64,000 bases of DNA from a virus: positions 1-64,000 of the IMG/VR virus record IMGVR_UViG_3300020450_000010. One strand, 5' to 3'. The translations under genes and the position numbers were made by a program. Shown in pieces: positions 50,761 through 62,800 of this stretch; positions within the stretch are counted from its first letter, which is position 1; each line of letters opens with the position of its first letter. The notes below the pieces were generated by a model. That model was given only the letters and a program-made list of their open reading frames with translations. It did no database searches and was not told where the DNA came from.

Positions 50761-51108
50761 TTACCAGTCCATTAAACTTTTTATGTTTCTAGCTTTTACA
50801 ATTTTATCCATTTGTGTTTTATACTCATTGGTAGATTCAGTATAAGCACTCAAAAGACTTTCTAAAAAATCTGCACAGTCTTCAACATATATGGGCTGTT
50901 CTTTGGAATCTAATATTATTGCATTTTGTTTTCCACTATCTATCAAAGTTTTTATAAAGCTAATTGTTGCAGGATTAGCATTAAATACTCCTCTGTTATA
51001 GTTAACAGTTTGTAACACATGCATACGCTGTCTTATTGTTCTTTTTTGATTACTTAATGTAATCCGATAATTTGCAAATTCTAATGCTTTTTCGAGTCTA
51101 TCATCCAT
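50761..51108 (-). CDS. Small hypothetical protein, 115 aa
   Basis: First gene of the 45-kb leftward block. No family is recognised. It is mainly helical and charged, with a central hydrophobic segment (ATISFIKTLIDSG). The ribosome-binding site AGGAG lies 9 nt before the ATG. It might belong with the tail genes (chaperone or minor structural role) rather than with the enzymes. Confidence 0.65.
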   Translation of the reverse strand: MDDRLEKALEFANYRITLSNQKRTIRQRMHVLQTVNYNRGVFNANPATISFIKTLIDSGKQNAIILDSKEQPIYVEDCADFLESLLSAYTESTNEYKTQMDKIVKARNIKSLMDW

Positions 51109-51136
51109 GATGAGTTTCTCCTATAATTATATACTA

Positions 51137-51165
51137 CTATAACTTATTTATGTGAGGTTTGTCAA
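51137..51165 (-). promoter_or_regulatory. Promoter for the leftward accessory block
   Basis: On the minus strand: TTGACA (51165-51160), a 17-nt spacer, TTATAG (51142-51137). An ATAAATA late-type box (51151-51145) lies within the spacer and GTATATAAT follows near the start point, so the site may be used both early and late. It sits 7 nt past the tail-fibre stop codon and would drive the 45-kb block. Confidence 0.6.
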
Positions 51166-51171
51166 CAGTTT

Positions 51172-52338
51172 TTAGCTATCATCGCCAGTGTTGAAGTTGT
51201 TTGTAATTGCTACTGTTGGAGCAGGCGCTACACTAAATGTTGCTCCACCTTGTGTTATTGCGTCTGGCATTAGATAGCTTAGTGTTGGAGTAAGTGTGCC
51301 GTCAATAATATTATTATGTGCAGTATCATCTAAAACCAATTTTAGATGCACTTCTGCTCCATTTGCCGCATACTTTCCATATAGTTTAAATTTTAATGAT
51401 TGATAGCTACTGTACATACTATAAGCACTAACATAAATTGTATTGCTGTATGAGCCACCTATAATAGCAGGATCAGCCCACTGTGGAAATCCACCAGGAC
51501 CAGTGATGTAACCATAACCATAACCTGATGTACCACTATCACCAACTGTTCTACCAAGTGTTACACCGCTTGATGTAAACAATAGACCTTCATCAGCTGA
51601 ACCAGCATCACTACCATCACCATAATATTGTGTTAGTTGATAAAAACCTTTTCCAGTGCTTGTGCCAGCTGTAGTACTACTACTCTGGGTTACTGTGTCC
51701 CAATCTAAGTTCAGCACACCCATTTCATTTATGACATCGCTCCAGTTGTAATAACCTGCTGTACTACCACCTGTCATTGCTAAATTCACTCTTACTTGTC
51801 CACCACTGTTAAAAAAATATCTTGCTTTATTATAACTCGACCATACCCATTTGTGTTCACCAGCAAGTTTTGTATTCCATTGGGTTGTTCTAGTATAAGG
51901 CCCTCCAGATGTTGGTGTTGCTACTAACGCACTTGCATTTGTAGCATCAACTGTAAGGTGATTGTTTCCGGTTAATATAGAAGTATCAAATTTGTTTTCT
52001 ACAACATTTAAATCTTCTGCTCGTATAGATGTATTAGCTGTTACGTTTACTCTTCCTGTAGGTACAGTAAACACCAAACTGCTATCGGTGACATTTACAT
52101 GGTCAATACTTACATTTGTGCGTTCGACCATAGCTTGTAATCTTGCGGCAGTAATTGTAGTGCCTGTAGCTAGATTGTATGCAATATCAGTTGCACCCCA
52201 ACCAAACTTGTGTGTATCTATTCTATTACTATCTGTGACCGCCGCAGACTGATAATTATCGCCAAAGACTTTGTTTACTTTTGTCGCCACTGTGTTATAG
52301 TGTGTTGCTGTTGCTAACTGTCCCTGGGAGACTGCCAT
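51172..52338 (-). CDS. Tail-fibre/structural protein
   Basis: 388 aa. The composition is typical of phage fibres: Thr/Ser/Gly/Asn-rich with few Lys and Cys. An N-terminal helical segment (GQLATATHYNTVATKVNKVFGDNY) is followed by beta-rich repeats, and a glycine-rich GTSGYGYGYITGPGGF lies near residue 270. T4-like marine phages carry similar proteins among their tail genes. It starts directly after the next tail gene's stop. Confidence 0.75.
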   Translation of the reverse strand: MAVSQGQLATATHYNTVATKVNKVFGDNYQSAAVTDSNRIDTHKFGWGATDIAYNLATGTTITAARLQAMVERTNVSIDHVNVTDSSLVFTVPTGRVNVTANTSIRAEDLNVVENKFDTSILTGNNHLTVDATNASALVATPTSGGPYTRTTQWNTKLAGEHKWVWSSYNKARYFFNSGGQVRVNLAMTGGSTAGYYNWSDVINEMGVLNLDWDTVTQSSSTTAGTSTGKGFYQLTQYYGDGSDAGSADEGLLFTSSGVTLGRTVGDSGTSGYGYGYITGPGGFPQWADPAIIGGSYSNTIYVSAYSMYSSYQSLKFKLYGKYAANGAEVHLKLVLDDTAHNNIIDGTLTPTLSYLMPDAITQGGATFSVAPAPTVAITNNFNTGDDS

Positions 52339-53253
52339 TTACTTTGCTCCTACTACTACTTCTATTGTGCCTGCATCATCAGTATCTTTGGATTCTAATG
52401 CTCTACCAATTATAGGTCTGTAATCTGGAGTATCACCTGTATGTGCTTTTGCAGTGCCTGGTGTGTTACTTGAAACCAGTCTTTCTCCTTTGGCTACTTT
52501 ACCAATAACTTTACATGGAACACGACCTGCTAGTGCTACAAATGGATGTGTAGCATCTGAACCAGCGCCTGCATTCATTTCAAATCCTGGCGAATCACTT
52601 ACTATACCAAACACATCACTGTCGTGTCCTTCCGTTGTCTGTGTAATTTCTTTATCACCGCCTATTTTTACTACTGTACCTGCAGAATATTCTGCATCTG
52701 CTTCATATCTTTCAGCAAGGTCGGCATATTCTGCACTGGTCGCTATACCTCTAAACTTGTAGTTTGCTGTGCTATTCATTTGGATGCCTGCTTGAATAGT
52801 TGCAAACTGTGTAGTTAGAGCAGTTGTACCATCTTCTAAAAATTCTGTTGCATGCGGTGTCCAAACTGTAGTATCATCTGTTGTGATTGAAACAATATTG
52901 TTGTCAACAATTAATTCAATTGTTTTGTGATAAACACCTGCTGTGTCTTGTCTATTCCTGTACTCTATTCTAGTTGTGCCAGCTGGCGAACCTATTGTGA
53001 ACCATTGACCATTATCATAAAGTTTTAAAACACTGTTCGTAGTGTCATACCAAAGTTGACCTTCGGTTGGATTGCTTGGAGCACTTGCGTTAGCAAAATT
53101 TTCCAACAAGTGTAGTAAGTCTTCATTTAACAGTTCACCAAAGTTAGTATAATTTTTCCCAATTAAACTAAGACTTGTAGTTGTATCAACTGTTCCATCA
53201 TTTACTACAATTGCTGTTTTACTACTTGTGCTATAATCTACTGTATATGGCAT
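52339..53253 (-). CDS. Tail-fibre-like structural protein
   Basis: 304 aa. The N-terminal part contains FANASAPSNPTEGQLWYD, a motif common in fibre proteins of T4-like marine phages. The C-terminal half, with DLAERYEADAEYSAGTVV, VALAGRVPCKV and AKAHTGD, resembles the trimeric tail-fibre/adhesin tips of cyanophage-type proteins. It is likely exposed and involved in host recognition. AAGGA precedes the ATG by 9 nt. Its stop abuts the next gene. Confidence 0.8.
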   Translation of the reverse strand: MPYTVDYSTSSKTAIVVNDGTVDTTTSLSLIGKNYTNFGELLNEDLLHLLENFANASAPSNPTEGQLWYDTTNSVLKLYDNGQWFTIGSPAGTTRIEYRNRQDTAGVYHKTIELIVDNNIVSITTDDTTVWTPHATEFLEDGTTALTTQFATIQAGIQMNSTANYKFRGIATSAEYADLAERYEADAEYSAGTVVKIGGDKEITQTTEGHDSDVFGIVSDSPGFEMNAGAGSDATHPFVALAGRVPCKVIGKVAKGERLVSSNTPGTAKAHTGDTPDYRPIIGRALESKDTDDAGTIEVVVGAK

Positions 53254-53265
53254 CTCTATTTCCTT

Positions 53266-53865
53266 TTATAAGTCCGCAAACGAACTTCTTATCCTTAATG
53301 TATAAACAACTTGTATTTTTCTATTCGCACTTTTTTGTACGGGGTGGAAAATGACATGTGTTAAAAGTGTATCGTTGGCTGTGTATAATGCTAATTCATC
53401 AAACACATATGTACCGTTCATATTAGTTGCTGTATCTGATGCGTCTTGTCCGCTTGGTGTTCCATAGTCTAATGTACATGTTGCGATTACATCACTATGT
53501 GTGTTTGGACTTGTATGACTCATCTCTACACTATTATCAGCACTACCTGATATTGTTTCATCTATTGTGGTGCTGTGTGTTTGATTGTACAATGCACCAC
53601 TTGCACTGTTTGTATTAGTTGCTTTGTAAGTCACTGCACCTAATCCATCTATGCTTGTACCACCATTGCCAAAACGCATTGTCTTAATCTCGTAGGTGCT
53701 TGTAGATCCTGATTCGTTTGCTAATAAACTTGCGAGTGCAATACTCATGTTTTCAAAGTTTACAGCATTACGTCTACGAACCATAACTTCACCTGACTCT
53801 GGATCCCATATTTTAATGTGTCCTTCAATGCCTATCAGTGGTGTTTCAATTTGTTCTAAACTCAT
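53266..53865 (-). CDS. Small tail/baseplate-associated structural protein
   Basis: 199 aa. Ser/Thr/Asn-rich beta structure with an N-terminal IGIEGHIKIWDPESGEVMVRR and a central Gly-rich turn (RFGNGGTSIDG). Homologous-looking proteins occur beside tail-fibre genes in T4-like marine phages. It is the first gene after a perfect TATAAATA late promoter, so late expression with the virion proteins is likely. The exact position in the particle is unknown. Confidence 0.7.
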   Translation of the reverse strand: MSLEQIETPLIGIEGHIKIWDPESGEVMVRRRNAVNFENMSIALASLLANESGSTSTYEIKTMRFGNGGTSIDGLGAVTYKATNTNSASGALYNQTHSTTIDETISGSADNSVEMSHTSPNTHSDVIATCTLDYGTPSGQDASDTATNMNGTYVFDELALYTANDTLLTHVIFHPVQKSANRKIQVVYTLRIRSSFADL

Positions 53866-53885
53866 TTGTCTTTTCCAATTTATAA

Positions 53886-53893
53886 TATTTATA
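53886..53893 (-). promoter_or_regulatory. T4-type late promoter TATAAATA
   Basis: TATAAATA on the minus strand (53893-53886), overlapping the giant gene's stop codon. A start near 53880 would give a 15-nt leader including GGAAAAG before the ATG at 53865. It would drive the three tail genes down to 51172. Confidence 0.7.
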
Positions 53894-56800
53894 TCGATCC
53901 TTGCCCTGCATTTCTAATAAATGCGTGTTCAGGTGAGATTCCTGCGGCACTTAAACTTATTCCACTATCATTGTATGCAAGTCGTAAGTTATCTCCGTAA
54001 TCAGAGAACTTTTCTAGTATAGGTATACGTGTTGTTGCGCCACTGTTAACTACAGTTGCTCCACTATCATGTGCTTTTGCACTAGTTCCTAGTGTGCCTC
54101 TTGTACAGAACAGTAAGTTATTACCACTTATGGCACTGTATTCTATTCTTTCACTTCCTATATACACTACTCCTGGTACTTCACCTGTTCCATAAACTGT
54201 ATCAGGATTATCTAACTTGGTTGCATCTGTTACAGGAATAGTTGTATCTAAGCCAGTCACTGCGGCTGTGGTAGTTGTTTTGTTTGTATCTACAATAACA
54301 TTACTTAGTTGAATATTATTTGGCATATACATACTCATTCTATATGTTCTACTGTCAGATGTCAATTGACTTCCTTCTGTAAATGCATATGGAGAGGACA
54401 GTGCATATGATTTCACTAGATCCGCATTATTACCAGTAATAAACATGTTATGCCCGTCGGGTGAAATATGTATACCTGAAGGATTGCCTCCAATAAAATA
54501 AAATTCTTCATGTGTTGCTGTTGATATATCCCATGGTGTGGTAAGTTTCCATAAATCTACACCATTACCACGTGTGCCTACTACAAACAATCTTTTACCG
54601 TCGGGACTCCATTCTATACCAAATGGTTCTACGTCTATAGCGGTCATAGTCAAATCTTGATTGAATGTTGCTGTTGAAATATCAAATGCACTGCTTAAAT
54701 TGTATTCATATATCTTGTTATTTTGATCACCTGTAATGTACATTTTAGTGCCATCATCTTTAAAGTCAAGTCCAAAGTTATCACTGTCTACAGTTGTAAC
54801 AAGTGTTTGGGTAAAACTTGCAGTTGATACATCAAAGCCAGTTGTTAATGCATACTCGTGAACATTACTATTTCCTGTACCAGTAACAAACATTTTTGTA
54901 CCATCACTATTAAACTTTACTGCGGTTGGATTTGGACATTGTGTAACTGCATAACTGTCTACAAAAGCTACTGTAGAAGTTAAATCAAATCCTGTTGAAA
55001 GAGTATATTCATTTACATCATCTCCAGTTGTACCAATAATAAACATTTTTGTTCCGTCAGTGTTAAATGTTATGCCTCTAGGATTGGTTTCTTGAGCATT
55101 TACACTATAAGTTGCACCTGCTGTGACTGTGCCTGGTAAGTTTGTTTGTACAGCAATTGCAATGTTTTCTGTAAAATCAGTTGGATACAATTCACCATCA
55201 CAGTATTGATATCTTGGATTAGCAAATATATCACCATCTGCGATATTATCATAACTTGAATCAAGTGTAGTAAAACTGCTTTCATCAATATTGGTAGCAG
55301 TAGTTTCCATATCTGTTGTGAACAATCCGCCATCTAATATTTCGTCCCCATTCCACTCACATAAAGTATGGTCATTGTAAATCATAGTAATAGCAGTCTG
55401 TCTAGATACTTCTTCCATTTCTGCCATAGTTGCTTCTATGTGTGTGTTGCTTTCAGTGAGATCTAATAGCTTTGTATGGAATGGTTTAATACTTTCAAAA
55501 TAATCTTCAACTACACTTATCTGATATCTTTGGTATGTCTCTTTGTTTGTTAGTAATGGATGTTTTACTCTTAGTTTTACATAACTGGTTTTAAATGCAA
55601 AATCATCTGTTGTGTTTTGTAAAATTGCACTGTATAATAATTTAAACCACATTCTATTGTACATTACTTTGTGTCTATGCACAAAAATTTCACTTCGTAA
55701 TAGATCCATTAGTTTGCCTATTACGTCATTTGATCCACTATCGTAAGGTAAAACGCCAAATCCACCTGCATCAAAACCATGTCCAAATTTACTTTCTAAC
55801 CAAAGTTCTTCACTTAGATTGACAGTGGCTTTTTCCATGCTTACAAGTTTATCTACACCACCTGTAAACAAAAGCATCCTTTGTCTGTTTATTCCATCAT
55901 TACCTTGATTAGTTTTAATTAAAATATAACTACCATCTGGAATGTTTCCTATAAAATTTAAACGATCAGTATCACTATCAAATGTAAAATCAGCTACAGT
56001 GTTTGGATTAAATTCAAATGTTACGTTACCGTCAGAATCTCTTTCAACAAGATTCCAATCAACTAATGTAACGTAATCTTTAATATTGTAGGTTACATTA
56101 CCTTTTTCAAACGTTGCATGGAAACAGTTTTTCCAATTTACTACTTCGTCAATTAAGTTAACTTCTCCTAGTAGATCATTTACTGTAAAGACAAAATTTT
56201 GTCTTGCTTCTGCAACATCTCTAAACAAACTTTGTCTTGGTCTAATCAAATGACCATATCTATTGTACGGATGTAAATTATAATCAGGTAGGTGTTGTCC
56301 TCTCCATATTTTTATATCATCTATTTGTGTTGTATCATCAAATGTAAAATCATAAATCTGTTGCCAATTTGTCATTGCTGTATCCAATGCTGGATCACTG
56401 CCTTGATTTGATGATTTACGACTGATGTAATATTTTCCGTTTCTTATTACCACTGCATCTACTGAGTAACTTGTACTGTTACTCCAAGTTGAATAAGTTG
56501 TATCAAATGTATGATTATTAAAACCAGCTAGACTGTCACGCATTTTAATGTGCAAATATTCTGGAATATAGCAATTAGGATCACCTTCACCTAGTAAAGT
56601 CCAATCATTTAATGGCATGCTGTTTGTTGCTGTGTAATTTTTAGTTACCTGTACAACTGTGTTTTTCGTTACAAAGTTACTGACATTGTTTAACAACAAT
56701 TGATTAGACAACGAAGGTGCCGCCCATGCTATGTCAAATGCACTAGGATTTTTTAGTATCTGTGATATTTGACTTACATTGTATTGTCTAATACCTGCAT

Positions 56801-59800
56801 AGTTAAGTTTATTCTTTACCCAAAAGTAATATACAACTTCGTCACGTCTTGTTTTTGGATTGTAGTATGTTTGTTGTGTCCAATTGTAAACTTTTTCATT
56901 ATTGACTATTGTAAAGTATGCTTCACCACTGGCTTCTTGCCCATCTATAATAATACCATCTTCTACTGCTTGAGACCAAAATTCAGGAAGCACTGTGGAT
57001 CTTGTCCACTCGTATACATCTATGCTTGCACCAGGAAATAGTCTCCCCCAATTGGTTTGTTGATATTCAATAATACTTTGTTCGTAGTCTAAATATACGG
57101 CAGTGCTTAAATCCCACCAACGTACTCCCACATACTCATCTTTCCAAGCATTTAGATTAGTCATTTCGCCATTTAGTGTATTATAGTTGTAACTACCAAT
57201 ATCATTTATTAGTTTGTAATCTATTTCTTTGTCAATAAATCCAAATATAATACCTTTGGCAGGATCCCATATTTCTAAGTTAGCTATACTGGTCCTGGCT
57301 CTTGCATCATAAAGTTTTACTTGTAAGTTTGTTGTTGGTAATGATTGGGCTTGTCCTGTACGAGTTTGAGTAAAGCTACCATTGTGATGTCCATTTGCAT
57401 CAGTATAGTCACCTGACCAATTATATACTGCACTTTTATCATAACTATCGTCGTCAACAAATATATTAATCTTATTCAAACTGTTATTCTGTCTTACTCC
57501 GTTGAAATTATATTTGTGTACACCATTTACTTTTAAGTTGTATACTGTATCTAATTCTGTCTTACTACTAAATCTTACAGGACGCAACGGGTAAATGTTT
57601 CCAAGTTTACCTTCTGATTCTATATATTCATCAATGAAAAATTTTGCATTGTTTGCACTATCAACAAATGTAACTTTGTGTATTCCGTCTATGCTTGGTG
57701 TAGTTGTACTACCTCTGATTAATACATAATCTCCTGCAACTAAATTGTGTGCTTGTGTAACCGTGCTTGGTGAACGTGCTACTGTAACCTCTGCGTCATC
57801 AGCATTTGTTGGTCCGGCACATGCATTGCTAATATACATTCCGAAATCCATAGTTTGATAAACTTGATATCCCTTATTGAAACTGCCAAACTCACTGTCG
57901 TCTGCAACCCAAATACTAAAAACATTAGGATCATTTGTCATTTCTTTAAACACTTCAACGCCATTTACTATTGCATTGAATACATTACTGACTACACTAG
58001 TTGCCGCTGTATATGTTTGTGCAGTTAAACCTACAGTTGCATTGCTTGTTCCTGCACCAATTACTAGGGTTGAATTATTACTGGTCAACTTTAATCTATT
58101 GTTACTGTTACTAGCTGTAACACCACTGATTGTTGTTGTGTTAATTTTATCAACAATGTCATTGATATCTAGTGCAACATTTATTGTTGTTGATGTAGTA
58201 CCAGCTGGAGTTACACCTGTTGTTAAACCTACAATGCTGTTTGCAGTACCAGTTCCTATAAACAATGAACTTGCACTACAATTAATTTGCAATAAATTAT
58301 TATTTGCACTATTGACAACTGCTGAAATATTTGATATACCAGCATCATTAATTTGTTGCACCACTTGTGCTAAAGTTAAATTAGGATTAGTCACTGTAGT
58401 GCTACTAGTGCTGGTGATTGTTTCTGTCGCACTTTGAAATCCTACATCAGTATTAGCTGTGCCTGCACTAATTACCAATGTAAATTGAACAGCAGGTGTG
58501 CTAGTAGTTTTTACAAGTCTTAAAAAGTTACTGCTATTGCTAGCTGTAAGATTTCCAATACCTGCACTGTTTATCTTTTGCACAATATCTGCTAGTGTGT
58601 ATGTTTTGAATGTAGTACCACTTGTTGTTGTAACCACAGTAGATGTTGCTAATACTACTGTTGGATTTGCTTTAATATATGTTGCAAATGCCGCAATATG
58701 AGTTCCGTTGTCAATTGCGTTTTGTGTTGCTGTAATATCTGAACTTGCTACTACGCTTGTACCAGCCAGCACATCTATCGCAACATAACTTGTGCCTTGA
58801 TTTGCATTTATTATTGCTACATCACTAGTAATTAATGAGCCTAATTGTGTTTTGTATGCTGGGTTTGTATTGTATGCATTTAATAACAGTGTTAAATCAA
58901 TACCTGCATTGCTTGGATTAAAATAATCTGTCATAAATGTTGTCCATGCACTTGCACTGTTAGCACTTACATATCCAAGTCTCAATGACTCTAACGCATT
59001 AATTCTATTGGTTGCTAGTGTTGTTACGTTGCTTAATCCGTTGGCATTGAAAGCATTTTCCAAAGCTGTTTGTGCCGTAATATTGTTTGTTGTGCTTACT
59101 GTATCATCAAAAGTAATTGTATTACCATCAATGATTAATGTTTTAGTAGCACTACCAACAAAACTTGGATTGCTTACTATACCATCTTTGGTGATGTTGT
59201 TGTATGTAACATTGCTTGAACTGTTTTGAAAAGTTATTGTACTGCTTAATGCACTGGTTGCACCTAGTATTAATGTGCTTCCGTGTGTGACTACATTGCT
59301 GGTAGCAATGTCTTGTGTTCCAATTTTATTAATTACATTCAATGTTGTTTGTGTTGTGGACTTTGTTAAACTTATTGTGTTTCCGTCTATTATTAGTGTA
59401 CCACCACTTGCAGGAACTATAGGCAGAGTAATTGTACCTACAACTTCGATTGGTTGACTGCTTGTTGCTAATCCACTGTATCCTTTAGGATCAACCATTT
59501 CCCATGTACTTCCGTTATACATGATTTGATCATTGAACTTGTAACTTACATTTGTTTCCCAAGGTGTAGGTTTTTCCCAATCACCAGTAAAGTCATACTC
59601 ACTGTTTATTGTATTTGGAAAAGCAAGTAAACCTTCTCTGTTTAAAACTTTGAAATCTGCTTCTGTAAGCAATGGTAATCCTGCACTTACAAAATCATTT
59701 GCAAATGCATCTTCTGCTGTAATACCTGTTTCAGTATATGTTTTGACTGCTCTAGTATCAAAATAATCTCCTGGTGTACCTGTTACAAGTAAAGGACTTT

Positions 59801-62800
59801 TAGTATCAATATCAATTGTTGTATCTGTAAGCACATCATATTTTTGTGTGCTAAAAAATCTTACAGGTTGTGGACTTGTGATTAATAAATCAGGAGTTAA
59901 TTCAAACTCTAGTGTTTCTCTGCTACGTGTATCTCCAAAGTCACCCATTCGTACAGCCCATTCTTCATATAGTTCACCTGTACTATCTCCATCAAACAAA
60001 CCTTTGTTTTTTAAAAAAGCGTCCAAAGCATATTTTGTACCTTTATATTTGTAAGTACCTTTTACAAATTCAAATAATGAATCTTCGTCAAGGTCCAAAT
60101 TGTTTGCCCAACTGGGTGGATTATATCCTATATTAAATCTAGCTACATCACTTACTTGACTGTTGCTCAAAGTTTTAGTTCTACCTAAATATTGATCTGT
60201 TTGTTCTGCTAAACTATCAAAGTTAGAAATTATAGTATTGTCAGTAACAATAAATCCAGGACTGTAAAATTTTCCGTTCCAATCTTTTGTTCTACTTCCG
60301 TTCCATTGGATTCTTTTATGTCTTTGACCAATACTTGCATTGTAAATTGTATCATCAAAATTAGTGGTGTTGTCAAAAACTATTAGATGTTCTACACTTG
60401 TTTTATATAATCTTAAACCAAATATCTGTGTAGTAGATTTTTTGACTTTAAAAGTAGTATCACTGCTAGGAATCATTAAATTTCTATCAATTATCAAATC
60501 AGTTGGTTGTATTTTTTGACCTAATTTATTGTTAATGTTGAATATACCATCATACTTTGATTCTAAATTATCAAAGTATCCATCAGCTCCGTCGTTAACA
60601 ATTATCTTGCTGTTATCTGGTATTAGATAAAGTGTATCTGTTGTTGATCCTATTGCATAGTTTATAAAATTACTAGCACTACCTCTCCAATTTTGTGTAA
60701 ATCCTTGTTGTGCTAGACATTCACCATAACCTAAAAGAAAATTATATACGTCTTGCATTGTTGGTAGAATTGTGTTATAATTAAGTATAGTTTTAGTTGT
60801 TGCATATTCGTTGTATCTAAATATATCAACACTGAATGTTTGTTTAATAGGCGCACTAGCTGTATTTGGTTTGAAATATTCAAAAAACATTTTGTCATTA
60901 TCATAACCATTTATTTTGTATCCTGTTGCTACTTTATCTACAATTACGCCACTAATAAAATATTCAGCAGTTGGTTTGCTGTTGAATAAAATTGTAGTAA
61001 AGTTTTCCTCAGGTACAAATACTCTGCCTTTATCTTGGCTACTTTCCAACATGAATTTTTGATTGTTGTTTACAAAACCGCCTGCTTTTACAATAGGATT
61101 AAAATCCATACTGGACATTCTTGTTTGTATTGTAGTGCTACCAACATTTAATGACTTAGCAAATTCAATCACAGCATTTTGTAATCCACCAAAATATCTC
61201 TTAGGTTCTTCTGCAAGCACTGTTTCTAGCACTGCTGATCCACTGCTTAATGTTAGCTTTGGATTGTTGTAATAGTCTTTACCTGCGTTTGTTACACTTA
61301 CACTGACTACACTACCATTCTGCACGAAAGCTGTTAGTGTTGCACCACTACCAAAATTATCATTTATAACAATAGTAGGAGCACTTGTATAGCCTGTGCC
61401 TCCGTTTTTAACAATGACGCTTTCAATTATTTTTCCAGTTTGTAATACTCCGCTTACACCAGTAGCTTTAAAGTTAGAAAGTTTTTTACTGTCTACACTA
61501 TAAATTTGAGGTTTATCATATGATGTCAAATCTTTTGTAGATCTTTCATTAAGTTTAAAATAATTGTTCACAGCAATTAAAGGTCTAGTTTTTGCTAGTG
61601 ATAAAAACTCTGCTATTCTATATTCAGGACTGCGTCTCCATTCTGCTTCTACAGGTCCCCAATCGCCATATACAAAATCTTTTGTTCTGTTTGCTAAAGT
61701 TGGCGTACTCACTACGTTTGCAGTATCAGGATCATTTAATGTAGCTGTGTTTGTTACCAAAGTATTGTTTGCCCAGTCATAGTTGTCATAGCTGTAATTA
61801 ATATCAAAAACATCATTAGTGCTAGGATCATTGACTTTACCATATCTTAATGCAGTAATCAATGCAGAACGTTTTGGTGCATTTGTCCAACTGTAATAGG
61901 TATTCCACCATGTAGGTTTTTTGTTATGACCTAACATTTCCCAAGGATGTGTATGTGGTCTGTCTGTGTTAAAGAAATAATGATATATTCCTCTCCAACC
62001 ACCTATGTTTGGACTTACACTTGAATAGTTCCATGTAAACTTATCAGCACCACTGTAGTATGTTGTGCTTTGTAGGTCTGTGTAACTATTTGCTACTTTC
62101 CATTTATTGAATTCACTTACAATTGAATTCTGTATTTGTGTCCAACTATATCTATTTGCCCTATGTGCATTAGGCATATAATTTTTGATATTGTCAACAT
62201 TATCTAATGTAGAATTCAAGTTGTTGTATATACGACACTCTAAGTCAAAAATTGCGGCATCAACTGGATCATATCCAGCTTTGCTTCTATCATATATTTC
62301 TGTACCTTTACGGATATGTATACTTCCATCGTGTCTGGTTATTACATTTGTTGTGGCTGTGCCATTGCTAGACTCACTATAATCTGATCTTAATTCTGGT
62401 GTGTAAGGTTTGATTAATCCAAGTTTTACCGCACTGTTAGGTACGAAACTTACACTGTCTCTTTTATACCATCTTATGTGTGTTTTTGCTACTCCACTAG
62501 AAGGATATGCTACTGAACCAGTGATAGTAACTTTATTACTGTCTAGTGTATAATCAATATCTTTAATTAGTGATCGCCAGCGTAGGTTGCCTGCACCATC
62601 ATCATCTTGCACCCAAACTTGAACATGATTTTCTGTATCATCATATGTATTAACACTTTGAGGCAAATCAAAAACTTTTGTCATTGTTGTTTGAAAACTG
62701 TAATCTTTGCTTTCATAATCTCTATACAATGCCATATTACTTTGTGCAAATTGCATTTCTTTATTTTTGCCAAGATTCATTTCTTCTAAAATCTTATCAA

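Noticed and set aside
57877-58437. 186-aa rightward open frame inside the giant tail gene
   Set aside because: It is antisense to the Thr/Ser/Asn repeat region, is almost pure Val/Leu/Thr, and has no ribosome-binding site; it reflects codon bias of the repeats.
57990-59430. CRISPR-like array from the regular 210-nt spacing
   Set aside because: The repeats are long, divergent and in frame within a coding region; they are protein repeats.
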